Of a DNA stretch of 64,000 nt, positions 1 to 11,404 are shown piece after piece; the first letter of the stretch is position 1, and each line of letters opens with the position of its first letter. This stretch comes from Timema cristinae (lineage: Eukaryota > Arthropoda > Insecta > Phasmatodea > Timematidae), in the NCBI GenBank assembly GCA_039000515.1, contig JBCFYV010000010.1, positions 62,001 through 126,000 on the forward strand, given 5' to 3'. Made by a program: the position numbers and the translations under genes. The notes under the pieces are model-generated. The model saw only the letters and a list, made by a program, of their open reading frames with translations. It searched no databases and was not told where the DNA came from.

Positions 1-113
1 ACACTACGGGCCTTCCTTACGGGCCACCGCACACAGAACACTACGGGGCCTTCCTTACGGGCCACCGCACACATCACACTACGGGGCATTCCTTACGGAC
101 CACCGCACGTAGA
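1..113. repeat. Short tandem repeat, about 38-bp unit, three copies
   Basis: Three successive units beginning ACACTACGGG and containing CCTTCCTTACGG and CACCGCAC start near 1, 38 and 76. The third has a few substitutions. The array runs off the left edge, so its full length is unknown. No coding potential is visible. Confidence 0.85.
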
Positions 114-296
114 ACACACCCCAAAATGCATTCAATGGTAGAGACTCGTTATTACCGAAACCAAACTATTATTTAGCCTCAAGGAAAACAAAATAAATGA
201 ATTATTTTGTAATATATCTCCTCTGTTCTCCAAGATTTATATTTCCGTACAGTCGTAATATTTTCAGATCAAAAGAGAGGACATAGATTATTACTA
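114..296. other. AT-rich spacer, nothing recognised
   Basis: Short AT-rich stretch between the tandem repeat and the LINE tail. No ORF or repeat structure recognised. Confidence 0.5.
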
Positions 297-592
297 TTAT
301 TATTATTTATAAGCCAATCAACACAGTGAGGTCATTAAGGCCTTGAACGACATTAAAAACATAGTGAAATCCCCATAGGGGAAAGACATAATAATTCACC
401 TGCAGAATATACAGGTGAATACACAATATAAAAACTATATATGATTCAAATATAAAAAGAATAGATCTCAATAAGATAAAATACCCACTTGAGACACTTT
501 ATTGGAGTGTTCAAGTTGACTATTAGTACAAATAGAGTTATAGGCCTAAACCTGCTAAAAAAAACACCACAGCTGTATACACTACATTAAAA
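297..592 (-). mobile_element. 5'-truncated I-like LINE, 3' UTR only
   Basis: Read on the minus strand this matches the 3' UTR of the I-like LINE family seen elsewhere in the window: the hairpin region with a T-run loop, a segment related to CACCTG...CAGGTG, the block AAGGCCTTAATGACCTC, and a terminal TAATAATAAT repeat at 297-310. Only the last 300 bases of an element are present, the usual product of incomplete target-primed reverse transcription. It lies head to head with copy A. Confidence 0.8.
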
Positions 593-1228
593 GTATAGAA
601 TAAACATTTTAAAATATAAGGCCCCCCATGCGGGACGGGGTTTAGAATAGTCCCGCAGTAACCCCTGCATTACGTAAAAGGCGAGTTAATGATGAGGGTT
701 CTGTGCAGGACATACCTCGTGCAGGGCAGATCTATCCTATACAGTTCCTTTCACCTCCTTTTTCTTCCTTCCGTCTTCTCCCTTCTATTATTTTCTTTAC
801 TTCTTTCTTCCCTTCCCCCTGCCGTTCATCCTGCGCGGAGGCCTTTGGCTTCTCCGTTGACGACCTTGGCTATTAACCCGGCTCTTCTCGGACAATTACT
901 GGTTACTGTTGCAACTGAGCTCCTGAATGAAAGTGCGCCGGTTGTAATATCTTAGTAGAAGGGCCTTAGGGATGACAATAACCGGGTACCCTACTTTGGG
1001 AAAAGATCGGTTGCGTTCATGAGGGTCCGAACGTAAAATTTGCAATTTCCTGCATACACTTGCTGCGACGATCTCTCTCCTGGCGATGCCCTATGCGAAG
1101 GTTGTCATGTCTAGCGTCGCATGGGGCCTCCCGTCGGGAGAATTAACAGGGCCACATGTGGTAGAACCAACTGGGATCACCCTGGGTCTACGATCAGAAT
1201 AGTGTGCAGGTTGTCCCCAATATGAGGC

Positions 1229-2589
1229 ATGGCCGAAACCTTTGTCACAGGCTGATTCCTTACTGTCCGCTGGCACCGCTCTGCCAAACCTCACTGGCAA
1301 CTCACTGCCCGGCCCTTAAAGTACCATACTAACAAGAGGCGGAAACGGGTAAGACCGTCCAGCCCTTTAGAATTAAAAATCTAAGAAGTGGTGAGGCTTC
1401 ATCCCCGCTTTCTGGTATTGTCTAGATTAGAGGACGGTGAGACCCTGAAACGTGCGAGCCCTTTTATTCTCGAAAGAGTGAAAAATGGTGCTGTGACCTT
1501 GACTGCGAAGGCATTGTGTAGCTCTGTGGTGAGCTTGCACCTCAACATGTTACCGATGTTTATAGGATAGCCACAAAAAAGAATGGCCAAGAAAAGAAGA
1601 CTGATACGTATATCCTTACATTTGCGACTTCAACCATTCCAAAGGTGGTCTTGGCAGGTTTCCACGTGCTCAGGGTCCGGCCGTATGTCCCTAACCCTCG
1701 GCGCTGTTTTCAGTGCCAGGAGTTTGGACATACTAAGCTGCGATGCCGTGGTAAGCCAACCTGTGCGGATTGCGGACAGGAGGCTCACGATACACCGTGT
1801 GAGTCTCCTAAACTCTGTGTAAACTGCAAGGCTCCACATTCTTCCTGGTCTCAGGCCTGTCCGAAATGGAAGGCAGGTATAAAAAGTCCTGGAGATTCAA
1901 ACTGAAAAGAAGATTTCATATGCCTAGGCACGAAAAGAATACCTATCCAGTCAAGCTCCGGTATTTCAGAAGTCATATAGTAAGATTGTCAGCCAAAACA
2001 TAAATTGTCCCAACTGCCATTGCGCTGTCAACATTTCGAAGACATCTTCTCGACCTGTGCCTCTCGTCACTACTCGAGATACTCAGTGTCAACAAACGCC
2101 AAGATTTGTGCAGGAGGCGACGCCTCCAATGAAACCATCTCCACCACCTGTACCCCGAGGTCCCCTCCTTAAGGCCCAACCCAGATCCCTCCTCGGGGCA
2201 TTCCCCCAAGGCCCCCTCGAGGAACACCCCCGAGCCCTCCTCGGGGTCCTAAACCGTGTGCGGCCGTTGTCGAGCCGCTCAACCCCGCCTCAGGAACTCC
2301 GGAGCTTTGTATGAGTGGTGGTACAGGCGAGGCCGCAAAGGCAAGTCCCACTGGTGCCTTGAGGAAGGACCAGCGAGGGACCGCCGAAAAAATTATCATA
2401 CCAAAAGCGTCGAGGGCCTTTACAAATCCTTAGCGCAAGGATCCGACTACCCAATCTCTCCAAAATAAACCGAAGCCTCTCCTGAAGCGGGAGGTCCAGG
2501 AGAGACTGGGAAAGGCAAGAGGACCTAAAAAGGCCCTCAACCAATTTTTATTATTAAGAGATAGTGTCATGGATTGCGAGGATAATTAA
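1229..2589 (+). pseudogene. LINE ORF1 (zinc-knuckle RNA-binding protein), copy A, decayed
   Basis: The start corresponds to the MADNIV start of copy B, but a stop follows within nine codons and many indels shift the frame. Three retroviral-type zinc knuckles are still readable around 1,715-1,860: CFQCQEFGHTKLRC, then CADCGQEAHDTPC, then CVNCKAPHSSWSQACP. The C-terminal linker is proline/arginine rich and encoded by an imperfect repeat (2,150-2,260). By analogy with other I-like elements ORF1 protein would bind the LINE RNA and form the RNP. The C-terminus (lysine rich, ending CEDN) and TAA at 2,587-2,589 match the other copies. Not functional. Confidence 0.85.
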
Positions 2590-2603
2590 ATCTTATATTA
2601 ATT

Positions 2604-2741
2604 ATGTCGCTACTACAATGGAATTGTAGGGGTTTCAATGCTCGTGTAGAGGAAATTAAACTACTAATTTCTTCCCTGCATCCTCCCATCTTGTGTTTGC
2701 AGAAGACCTACATCCCCCAAAATGCAACCCGATGCTTCGTG
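2604..2741 (+). pseudogene. LINE ORF2 N-terminal fragment, copy A
   Basis: Begins ATGTCGCTACTACAATGG, 15 bases after the ORF1 stop, as in the other copies. It encodes the first endonuclease motif (LLQWNCRGF) and reaches the catalytic-glutamate region, where QETH is degraded to QKTY. Ends abruptly at the copy A truncation point. Confidence 0.85.
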
Positions 2742-4340
2742 CATTTTTTTTTAAGAAAACTTGATGTAAATAATCTCTTGTAAACTTATCTACTGCTTTA
2801 GCTGAAACGCCAGGAATTGGTTTTCTGGTCCTCTTATTTCCAGGAGTCTCAACGTCATCAATTCTCTTTTCACAGTAACTGAAATCAATATTTAGTCAAG
2901 AGCTTACTTCACCGAGCATGTCTACAGAAAGAATGACAAATAATGTTACCTAATTTTGCAATCCCTCATACCATTAAAAGGACACAAAGAGAATCGATAA
3001 ATGATTATTAAAATTATAATAAAATTTGTTAAGTCTATTTGAAAACTTTTGTTATTTTTTCATCATCCAAACAACCGGTTAAAATTTTAGGCATATTTAC
3101 AAAAATGTGTTTCTAACTTTAAATTTTAATATAGGCCAACTATGACAATTTTTTGAAAACACCATTATATTGTTTGATTAATAGCCTCCTAATTTGAGGT
3201 AAGGTTAAGTTACAGTATTATAATAGTAATATGCAATAGTTATCTATTTTATTTTAAAGTATTTAAAACTAGTAGAACCTAACCTTTCAAGCATCAACAA
3301 GGGACTTAGTTATCCCTGGTTTTTATTCAATTGTTAGCTATAAATTATTTTCAATAATTATGATTTTAGTGTGATTAGGTTCTCTGTATTCTTTTGACTG
3401 GGATGACGATATTAGCTCATTTATTATTTACTATTTTATGTGTAGAAATGTTACCTATGCGTTCCAATCCTCGTTAACATATATTTTGAAGGCTCGAGTT
3501 TAGTATGCAAACAGATGCTATCGGAAACTATAAATGGTGGGCACTACTAGCCAACATTCCTTGCAAAGGTAGAATTATGGAAGCAACTTTTATAAAAATA
3601 CAAAATAGGCCTACTTAACATTTCACACTTCTCGAGTGGTAAGCCAGCTGATAAATTGGAACCACAAAGCTATTATAATCTTCGATCTTGTTGGTTGGGT
3701 TTAAAAAAGACAACCTAATTTCTTAACTAAAGCTATTCTCTTTCAAATGTTTTACTATAAAGTTAAACCACTATTAAAATAAGTTATGTTAATTTTAAAA
3801 TATCTAAACTAATAAACCAATCCTACTGAAAACAAATTTATCTTATGTTTTGTATTAATACTATATTAACATCAATTTTCCTGACCTAGGCCTAGTCAAT
3901 AGGTTAATATAACAATCTTAAGGTTAAAATAAGTTACTTATTTTATTGGTACACACGCAATATTAAATTTATAATATAAATTAAATATATATCACAGCCA
4001 CAAACACTTTGTAATTAATCATACACACGAATAAAGAGGTTCAAAAAATAACTATCCAATGTAACCACTTCCAAATACACTTTACAATTATTTCAAAGAT
4101 CATACGTTTCAAAGTAGAGTATTTATATTATATTTAGTTTATTTTCGTCCGATCGTTTGTATAATTTGTGTTACATTGATATTAAAGCACGAAAACAAAC
4201 ACGCTTTTAAACTCGTTGGCTAGCACGCGGTATATTTTACTCCTTCAACTTAACTAAAATGAAGCTAGTATTTTAAATTATTTAAAAAATAAATGTTGGT
4301 TATAAAAATAACCGTTGTATAACTTTTTTGCTGATTTAAT
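2742..4340. other. AT-rich DNA without recognised features
   Basis: About 1.6 kb with no ORF above 60 codons and no repeat family I recognise. It holds the end of truncated copy A and then ordinary AT-rich sequence. Confidence 0.5.
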
Positions 4341-5370
4341 TAGGGTTAGGCCGATGCTGATTATTAATCCGATTATCGCATAACCTGCGATTCCGATAAT
4401 CGGTGTTTGAATCTCCGATTACTTATGCCGATTATTCAAAATGTTTGGATATATTTTGAGTCCTAAAAATATTTAAAAAATATATATATATATTTTATAC
4501 CTTTTCCCTCGTATGTGATCTTTGAATAATTAGCTTGATCTTAGCGACTCATGTTTGAAATAAACAGCACATCCAACATTCCAAAAAATATATATTTACC
4601 ATATACCTTTTTCCCATTTATGCACGTTATTTGAAATAAAAATACAAGTAACAAATTTATTAACCATCAAAATAAAATGTTAGCAGATCGGCATTGTTTT
4701 ATATTGATTTGTTAAAGATAGTTATAAAATTAAATATCAGAAGCAATAATACCGTGCATATGCACTACATTTTGTTTAACATGGACAGAGATTCTATTTT
4801 CGTTTTTTTAATGCTGTTTATTCAAAATCCTACGTTATAAACATTAAATATAAATTTTAAAACTAAAAGATAACTTTAATAATCTATTTCCACGTATACG
4901 TATATAAACACAACTTCTATTTTGAGTTTACAATAGTCAGGGTAACCAACGTTCCTAAAATAACAAATGAGAACATGCATTTTTACCGTAGGTCTTATTA
5001 CAATTTATGCAGATGCACATCATTAGAAATAAAAACACTCTCAGGTAACAAATCTAATAATCATAAAATAAAATATTAGCAGATTGGTGTTGTTTTATTT
5101 CGATTTGTTAAAGATGCCCAAAAAATGAAACATCGGCCGTAGTAATCTCGCACATGCGCACATTTTTAAAATGAAAACTGTTTTTATTTTAATGCAAGCC
5201 CAAAACTTTCCACTGGCAGGGAATTTTTTTTCTCTCATATTTCAATATGAATTGAATTAATATATATTAATATTTAAATTTTACCTTTTCTTTAATAGTT
5301 AAAAGTAAATTAAAAATAGTTTCTTATAATATTTCTTATACAAAAACTAAAAATGCCTTTCGTTGCACGT

Positions 5371-5500
5371 ATATAATTTATTTTATCATATTGGAGGGTT
5401 TTTTAATTTATTTTATCATATTGGAGGTTTTTTTAAATTTATTTGATCATATTGGAGGGGTTTTTTAATTTATTTTATCATATTGGAGGTTTTTTTTGTT
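5371..5500. repeat. Tandem repeat, about 37-bp unit, four copies
   Basis: Four units of AATTTATTTTATCATATTGGAGG followed by a T-run, differing in T-run length and a few bases. Placed directly upstream of the BED zinc-finger ORF within the hAT-like element. Confidence 0.85.
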
Positions 5501-5514
5501 TTGTTTTTTCAAAT

Positions 5515-5841
5515 ATGTTTCGGAGTAGTAAAAACAGTTTTGTGTGGGATTATTTTGCGATAAATCCAAATGATAACTCAAAAGCTGTGTGCTCATTTTG
5601 TACAAAAACAATTTCGCATGGGGACACAAGGTCAAGGGGCTTCACAACCTCTAATTTGTCAAGACATTTGAGTGTGTTTCACAGTGAAATTTCAAAAGGC
5701 AGTAAACCTGGTAAAACGGTAGCTGGAGATACGGAAATTTTTGAAACATCGTGGCCATGGCTCTTTGCAGTTGCTATAAATGAAGTACTTGCTTGTGGAA
5801 TAGAGAGCTGTTCTCGATCACAAGTAGACGAGAGTGTCTGA
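5515..5841 (+). pseudogene. BED-type zinc finger fragment, probably hAT transposase N-terminus
   Basis: I take the ATG at 5,515 (MFRSSKNSFVWDYF) rather than the upstream in-frame ATG, whose first codons lie in the tandem repeat. The product is 108 residues. Residues 7-58 have the BED finger pattern: W-x-YF, then CSFC, then an H-x4-H pair (HLSVFH). BED fingers bind DNA and are typical of hAT transposases and ZBED proteins derived from them. After the finger the sequence no longer resembles a transposase and stops at 5,841. I infer a decayed transposase start rather than a host gene; a short ZBED-like host gene cannot be excluded. Confidence 0.65.
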
Positions 5842-6022
5842 TCAAGAGGTTTTAATATAGGACTTGAACGTAATTATCTCGTTGCTGGAGGCGAAACTCG
5901 GCCTCTTGGTCACTAGGTGCCGATGATTATGGAGATGAGTCTTCCAGTATAACTATCTTATCGATTTCAGCGATAGCTTTGTAATGTTTATTCTTACATT
6001 CATCTTTTATTTCTTCTTTTGT

Positions 6023-6500
6023 TCACTTGGTTCTTATTTTTGAGGTGAAAACCTTGTCTACTCCACTCATTGATGAACTCATACGATCTTCTCTTTGTGA
6101 CCTACGAAATTCTTTATCTTCTTGTGATACGCTAGTCATGTCCATCACATTTTGCCGGAAATTGTCAAATAACTCGACGAGATCACTTTTCCAAATCTGC
6201 CGTTTCACATTTGCTTTATCCGTGTTTCTCGATTTATCTTTACCCAGATGTTGGTATTCTTTGTACAGCTTTTGTATACCAGCACGGCTATTCTCCTCCG
6301 CCTTAACAGGGATATTTGCTTTCCTCAACACTTCCTTAGTTTAGTACTGGTAGCTTTAGCAGCATCCGAAAGTGTTTCTTTCATTTCATTGTGATGGTAA
6401 ATAAAAACTAAAAGTACTTGTTCCTTTAAAGAGAGCCGACCTCCTAAAAACTCACCACTAGGCACCTTTTCTAGCAGCCAAATTGCTCTTTTGGTTCCCA
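6023..6500 (-). pseudogene. Decayed gene for an uncharacterised arthropod-type protein
   Basis: Two adjacent minus-strand frames read as one broken gene: a first part of 57 residues starting MGTKRAIWLLEKV at 6,500, and a second part (6,331-6,023, 102 residues) with KANIPVKAEENSRAGIQKLY and, near the end, a QRED-x7-GVDKVF segment. From memory the second part recalls a repetitive arthropod protein family of unknown function that has an RxIP-type start and a QRE...GVD motif; I cannot name it. The two parts are in different frames near 6,335, so the gene is broken. It lies opposite the BED fragment, inside the hAT-like inverted repeats, so it may be cargo or an independent insertion. Confidence 0.45.
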
Positions 6501-7131
6501 TTTTAAAGTTTAATTACCTGCCAAATAGGAAAGAAATACATGAGAAGCCCATTAGTGCAAAGCGCTTCAATATTAGAAATTTCACTAGTTTGAGATAAAA
6601 ATGATCAATGTGTGCAGCCACTGAATATTATCCGATCTTTTTAAAATTTGGCACATATATATCACATCACTGAGACTCGGTGTGGAAGCAAAGTCATATG
6701 GAAATCACATATTTGGAAAAATGAAACACCCTAATGTACCGGAATATGTTTGTATTTAATCTAAATCAGAATCGGTGTATTCTCCTTGTGTACAGAAATT
6801 TGTGTAGCTTGATTTTTTTTCGTGGATATTATATTTAAATTTGCTATTTATTATTGTGATTTGTTTTTGTTTAATGACAGGTTCAGTTGTTTTAACAGTA
6901 ACAATATAAAATAATAATTAAACAATCTTAATATTTTAAAAGTTTCTATTTAAATGTTATTAAAACAAACCTATATTGGACATTATAAAACTAGTAAAAG
7001 TAACTTTTATTTTGCTTTAAGAGCCATTTTACTTTATACACTTAAAAAACTTGAAAACAAAAATATTCGACATCGGTGATCGGCCTAGTCGGCAACAAAT
7101 GATCGGCATCGGACTAATCGGCCCAGCTCTA

Positions 7132-7756
7132 ATTTCAAATATATCTTCTTTATTTAAATTAAATACCCAAAGTGGAGCTTAGGAATTCAATATGGTGACT
7201 TGTTAAAGCGTCTTGTTTATTTTTATGACGCCAATACCCAACGCGAAGGCCACTGACATAGTCAAGCGGACGCTCTGCCCTCCGATCTCCGTACGCGAAT
7301 AGTCCAATCTACACAGTGCCGTGAAGGTTTATCAGTTTGTCTTGGAAAATGGATTGATACAGACTGAAAGTATTAGCTGTGTATTACGCGTATAAAATGA
7401 GAAAACATCGGAAAAATAGAAGATACTATGTGCATCCTATAGTTGCTTAAAGAAGTGTGAAAGGCACTTTCACGACATTGTACATTGATTTGTGTGGAGA
7501 TAGTGACAAGTTTTTTAAAACTATTTTCGCATGTCAAGTAAATCCTTTGATGAACTAATCCAAATTAAGTGTTTCCAATTTGAACAGGGTATCTATATCT
7601 CCAACAGAAATACTCGCTGTCACATTAAGGTAAGTAAAGAAAACCAATCATCGCTAAATGTTGTATTACTAAAATGATTACATTATTATAGAATATTATT
7701 ATTAATACTCATGATCCTAGCTATTCACTCATGTTGTGTGGTATGGAAGTAGAACT
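7132..7756. other. No recognised feature
   Basis: About 600 bases of AT-rich sequence flanking the hAT-like element. No ORF over 60 codons. A GGTAAGTAAAG at 7,630-7,640 resembles a splice donor, but no exon can be supported. Confidence 0.4.
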
Positions 7757-8520
7757 CTAGGATAAAAATGTGTCATATGGATAAACTGTTTTCTTCTGAT
7801 ATCGCAAGGAGACAAGATGAGTTTTGAGGAGACAATTATGGGGGCTGCTGGTCAAAAGAAGACAGTGGCTGAGGTGAAATTTGTGGGGGCTGCTGATCAA
7901 AAGATGAACGTACTGGACGGAAAATTTGTTGGTTTTGTTGATAATTGACATAGGTTGCGGGTAGGTAAAGTATTGGTTATCATTTATAAACACAGGGCTA
8001 TGAGAATGTGAAAGAATCTGGAAAAAATTGTCCTGAATTTTAATGCGCATAAGTGTATGCAACACTTCAGATCGAAATTGAAGGTTTTTTTTTCATTATT
8101 GAATGTTTTTAAAGTTGGTAAATTTTAGGAAGGCTTGATCTAAATTTTCTTTTCTTACCTGTGGCATCTTCAGTAAGCTTTCCTCAAATTTGTTACTTTT
8201 TTTAGAATCTTTTTTAGGTGGAGCTTGTTCTCTTTCTTCAAGATCTGTAAATTATGGCGGCTATTCTTCTTCTTCTTGTATATCATCTTGAGTAGCAGAT
8301 GCACCTTCCACGAGATTGTCTTGAGATTCTTTGGAAAAATGTATGTGTGTTGCATATGAGCAATTTTTCTAAAAAATGTAGCTGATCATGATAGGTGTAT
8401 TTCGAAACTTCACTGGCACCTGATCCAGATTTTTCTGTATTGTTTTATTTTATTTTTTTATAAAGGTATCTCTCTCTAGCCGTTTTCCATCTGGTTTGCA
8501 TGTTCTCCGCTAAAATAATA
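7757..8520 (-). pseudogene. MADF-domain protein pseudogene
   Basis: Minus-strand reading from about 8,520 gives MQTRWKTARERYL, then a frame break, then KSGSGASEVSKYTYHDQL-HFLEK. This is the second half of a MADF (Myb/SANT-like) DNA-binding domain: the R-W-K-x-x-R-x-R-Y helix followed by the SGSGA linker and the Y-x-DQL-x-FL helix. It continues with an acidic stretch ending in EEEE (about 8,270) and then a Q/P/S-rich region with repeated SSFDQQPP (7,830-7,920). Stops and frame changes separate the parts. MADF proteins are transcription regulators in insects and are also encoded by some PIF/Harbinger transposons. The domain's N-terminal half is not visible. Confidence 0.6.
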
Positions 8521-8565
8521 AATCAAATAAAACTAACTAATAGTGACCTTACGCGTTAAATAATA

Positions 8566-8622
8566 AGGCCCTAATGACCTCACTGTGTCGATGGGCCTAT
8601 AAACAATAATAATAATCATCAT
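8566..8622 (+). mobile_element. I-like LINE 3' terminus, severely truncated copy
   Basis: AAGGCCCTAATGACCTC, then TGTGTCGATGGGCCTATAAAC and an AATAATAAT tail that drifts into CATCATCAT. Only the terminal stem-loop and tail of the LINE were inserted or survive. Confidence 0.8.
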
Positions 8623-8664
8623 CATCATAATGATGAAATAATATATTTGTTTTGTCTCTTTAAC

Positions 8665-8926
8665 ATTTTATATTTTAATATGTTTGCTCTATATTTTTAA
8701 TGTGGTGTATACACCTGTGTTTTTTTAACAGGTGTATACAAATTTTAATAAACATGTGTATATATTTTTATCTTGTTCTTTCACCTGCCCATTTTGACAG
8801 GTGAATTGTTTTTTTATGTCCCTCCCTTATTTTATTTCACTATGTTTTTATAATTTTTAAGGCCTTAATGACCTCATTGTGTCGACGTGCCTATAAACCC
8901 TAATAATAATAATTATTATTATTACG
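8665..8926 (+). mobile_element. I-like LINE 3' UTR, truncated copy
   Basis: Carries the 3' UTR hairpin (GTGTATACACCTG / CAGGTGTATACA around 8,705-8,742), a CACCTG...CAGGTG pair (8,792-8,815), the terminal stem-loop AAGGCCTTAATGACCTC and a TAATAATAATAA tail. It lies 40 bases after the previous tail in the same orientation and is diverged, so it is an older copy. Confidence 0.8.
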
Positions 8927-8929
8927 ACC

Positions 8930-9640
8930 AGAAGATAAGCCAGTTTATGGTAATATAAATTACGGGGAAATGACAACAGATTTGGACAGACAACCACTTA
9001 TTTTAACGGTTAATAGTTTAGGATGTCGGGAAAAAAAGTAGTTTTTCAGCAAACCCCGATTTTCACAGAGAATTTTCATATTTTCATTCTTTATTTAGTC
9101 AGCATCGTAACCACTATTGGCAGCATTGTCAATCTTTATTTTTTGCCCCGAACACACAACAATTTTATCTTTGGATAACTAGTTCTCTTTGGATGCTGGT
9201 CTTAACACATCTAAATTGAGATGCCTTAACTGGGGGCACATTTATTTTTTATTAGAATGTTATCATTAATTCGCATTTAAATCAATAATATTGAACATAA
9301 TTCGAAAATTAAAAGATAATGCTTTTAATTTCGTGAAAATATTGTCTAGATTTTGTTTCGCGCTGATAAAATGATGTTTACATAGGTTTTGGTATGTATT
9401 ATAAGCTCAAAAATGATAAAATGATCTTTAATCTTAACATATAATTTGATAAGCCCATTTCCGGTAATTGAAACTACGAGAAAATGTGAACTGATTTGAC
9501 AAAGGATCGCTCATTTTTAGGATTAGGCGTCCGGGATGTCGGGAAAAATAGTAATTTCCTACAAAAATCTGATTTTCCTAGAGAATTTTCAGCCTTTTAT
9601 TCTTTGTTTAAATCGCCATGGTAACACTTATTTGTGCTTA
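8930..9640. repeat. Diverged direct repeat, two copies about 510 bp apart
   Basis: 8,930-9,120 and 9,445-9,635 share an ordered series of words: GATAAGCC, GGTAAT, the block GGATGTCGGGAAAAA, then GATTTT, AGAGAATTTTCA, TTTATTCTTT or ATTCTTTATTTA, and CGTAACCACT or GGTAACACTT. Substitutions and small indels are frequent. No coding potential and no terminal repeats were recognised; the family is unknown. Confidence 0.6.
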
Positions 9641-11404
9641 ATTTCATATTATATGTAAATAAAATATTTCTCTCTGGTTAAAAATAATGACTATTCTTAC
9701 CCTAGTGGTTTGGTGCATCAAATAGATAAAGAGCTGGTTGAGGGGTTGTTTTAAAGTTCTCATATTTACGTGAAGGGGAAAAATATACGTTTTGATTCAA
9801 ATTAAACACCGCTAGCTAAACTTTCAGTTAGAAAGTCTATAGAGTGCTTATTTTTGAGGCCTAGATCTTTTCCCAGTAAAAAGTTAATAATAATTTTAAG
9901 TGCAATAATCTGCAGCCATCACTGCAAGGATCCACTAGTGAAAATGAAAAAAACCTAGTCCCATAATATTCTAATGTTTTGAAAATTGACATAAAAATAG
10001 TTTCGTTATTTTCCCTCCTAGCATGAATACTAATGATATCGTGCGAACGTGCATTTCTTCAAAGACTGCAAACCATTCTTGGACACGTATAAACACCTCG
10101 CAGAATAGACGACATATTATTCGTAATGAATACACCGAGATTCAAATAGAGCAAAATTTAAACGCTTTTGTAATTATCTCGATTGTGACTTAAGTCTGAA
10201 TCTCTACTGCAGATGTTGACCCCTAGATCCTAACATCAGTATATGACATAACACTGACGCTCTCTCGCGACTTAATTTTTTACATCACTCCATGGTGTGC
10301 AGGCGCTTTACACACCGTTTCATACGATTGCGCTGTTGTGATCATATAACGTCCTTTGTGAACCCTCTGATGGGTTTGACTCAAAGTCTGTTCCACTGGA
10401 TGAACACGAGTGCTCAGTAGTCTTGCAGACCACTAGCTACGAACGTCTTTCCTCCTATGAGTACGGGTGGTTAACTCTGCTATGAAAGTAGGAGCGGGGC
10501 CTCTGAGGGGAGTTTTATCAGGGGGGATAAAGTTTATTTTGGGCCCCTTTCCTTCTCTATCAATCATCCTGTTTTTATCCACTACTGTTTTATGCCATAA
10601 GCTGTAAGGCCAAAAAGAGTATGAGCTCCATTCAAACTTTGTCATCTTACAATGTTGATTTTCTGCATTAGAAGCCTTATGCTCTTACACTCCTTCCACG
10701 ATAAATATAAATAGGATAAAACGGATCAGAGAGATAAAGGCAAATTTCAACATCTTTGTTTACTCTACACTAAAGGTAAGAAGAAAGAATTCACATTGAA
10801 ACTTATTTTTATATTGCAATACAGATCAGAATACACAATAATTAGTAAAGGGTAAAGCCACAGTATTGGAGTGCTATGGAATGACACTCTTTAGCTATTT
10901 CTTTAATTATTAAAGCAAAACTATTCAACTTAAATAATTAAAAAACAGTCTCAGCATGAAGCAGATAGGTGACACCTTTTTTTCAACTTGATGGCAAAAT
11001 TTTTGCATTGTATTAAAAATAACTTGAAAAAAATCTTATGTTACGGAAGGACAAAATAAAGACAAAATAAACTCTTGTGAAAACTTTATATTAATTCTCC
11101 TCCTCTTTACATTGCAGAGTGCTAGTATTTGTTGTGGATAGTTGTTTGTGTATGTAGTTTTTAAAAAAATTATTAGGTTTTTTGTTGTTTTTTCAAAATC
11201 AAAACAAATACATGATACATGTGTCGTTACGGAAGGGCAATTTTGTCACACTTTTAATTAGTTAATATGTTCGCGTTAGTTTGTGGTGTTAATAGCTGTC
11301 TAGACCTAAGAGACTGTCCAAATGTAAAATTACATTATTATTGAGTTTTTTTAACTTGCACTTTCTGAGCATACAGACAATATCAGCTCATGACTTAAAA
11401 TCTA
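9641..11404. other. AT-rich DNA, no supported gene
   Basis: I see no recognisable domain. A 70-codon minus-strand ORF at 10,433-10,645 includes GPKINFIPPDKTPLRGPAP, but I cannot assign it, and its composition could come from an unrecognised repeat. The rest is AT-rich. Confidence 0.4.

Larger units (their letters stand above)
622..2741 (+). mobile_element. I-like LINE copy A: 5' UTR, broken ORF1, start of ORF2
   Basis: Starts with the family's 5' terminal block (GCGGGACGGGGTTTAGAA, 630-648) and keeps the whole 5' UTR, a degenerate ORF1 and the first 138 bases of ORF2. Homology stops at about 2,741 and AT-rich unrelated sequence follows. Loss of the 3' end is unusual for a LINE, because target-primed insertion normally loses the 5' end, so a later deletion or rearrangement is inferred. 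In the proline-rich linker copy A is closest to fragment G. Confidence 0.9.
4341..7131. mobile_element. Degraded hAT-like DNA transposon with diverged terminal inverted repeats
   Basis: The left end (4,341) reads TAGGGTTAGGCCGATGC; the reverse complement of the right end (to 7,131) reads TAGAGCTGGGCCGATTAG. Both then continue into GCCGAT/CCGATTATCGG-type subterminal repeats. The pattern TAGRGYTRGGCCGAT resembles terminal repeats of hAT-superfamily elements. A BED zinc finger, the usual N-terminus of hAT transposases, lies inside at 5,515-5,841, which supports the call. No DDE domain or hATC dimerisation region could be read, and I see no clear 8-bp target duplication, so this is an old, internally deleted copy. 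Confidence 0.6.

Noticed and set aside
689..955. 88-codon ORF in the 5' UTR of LINE copy A, with similar ORFs in other copies
   Set aside because: It lies in a pyrimidine-rich UTR segment (CTTCCTTTCC), is not conserved in frame among copies and precedes the true ORF1 start.
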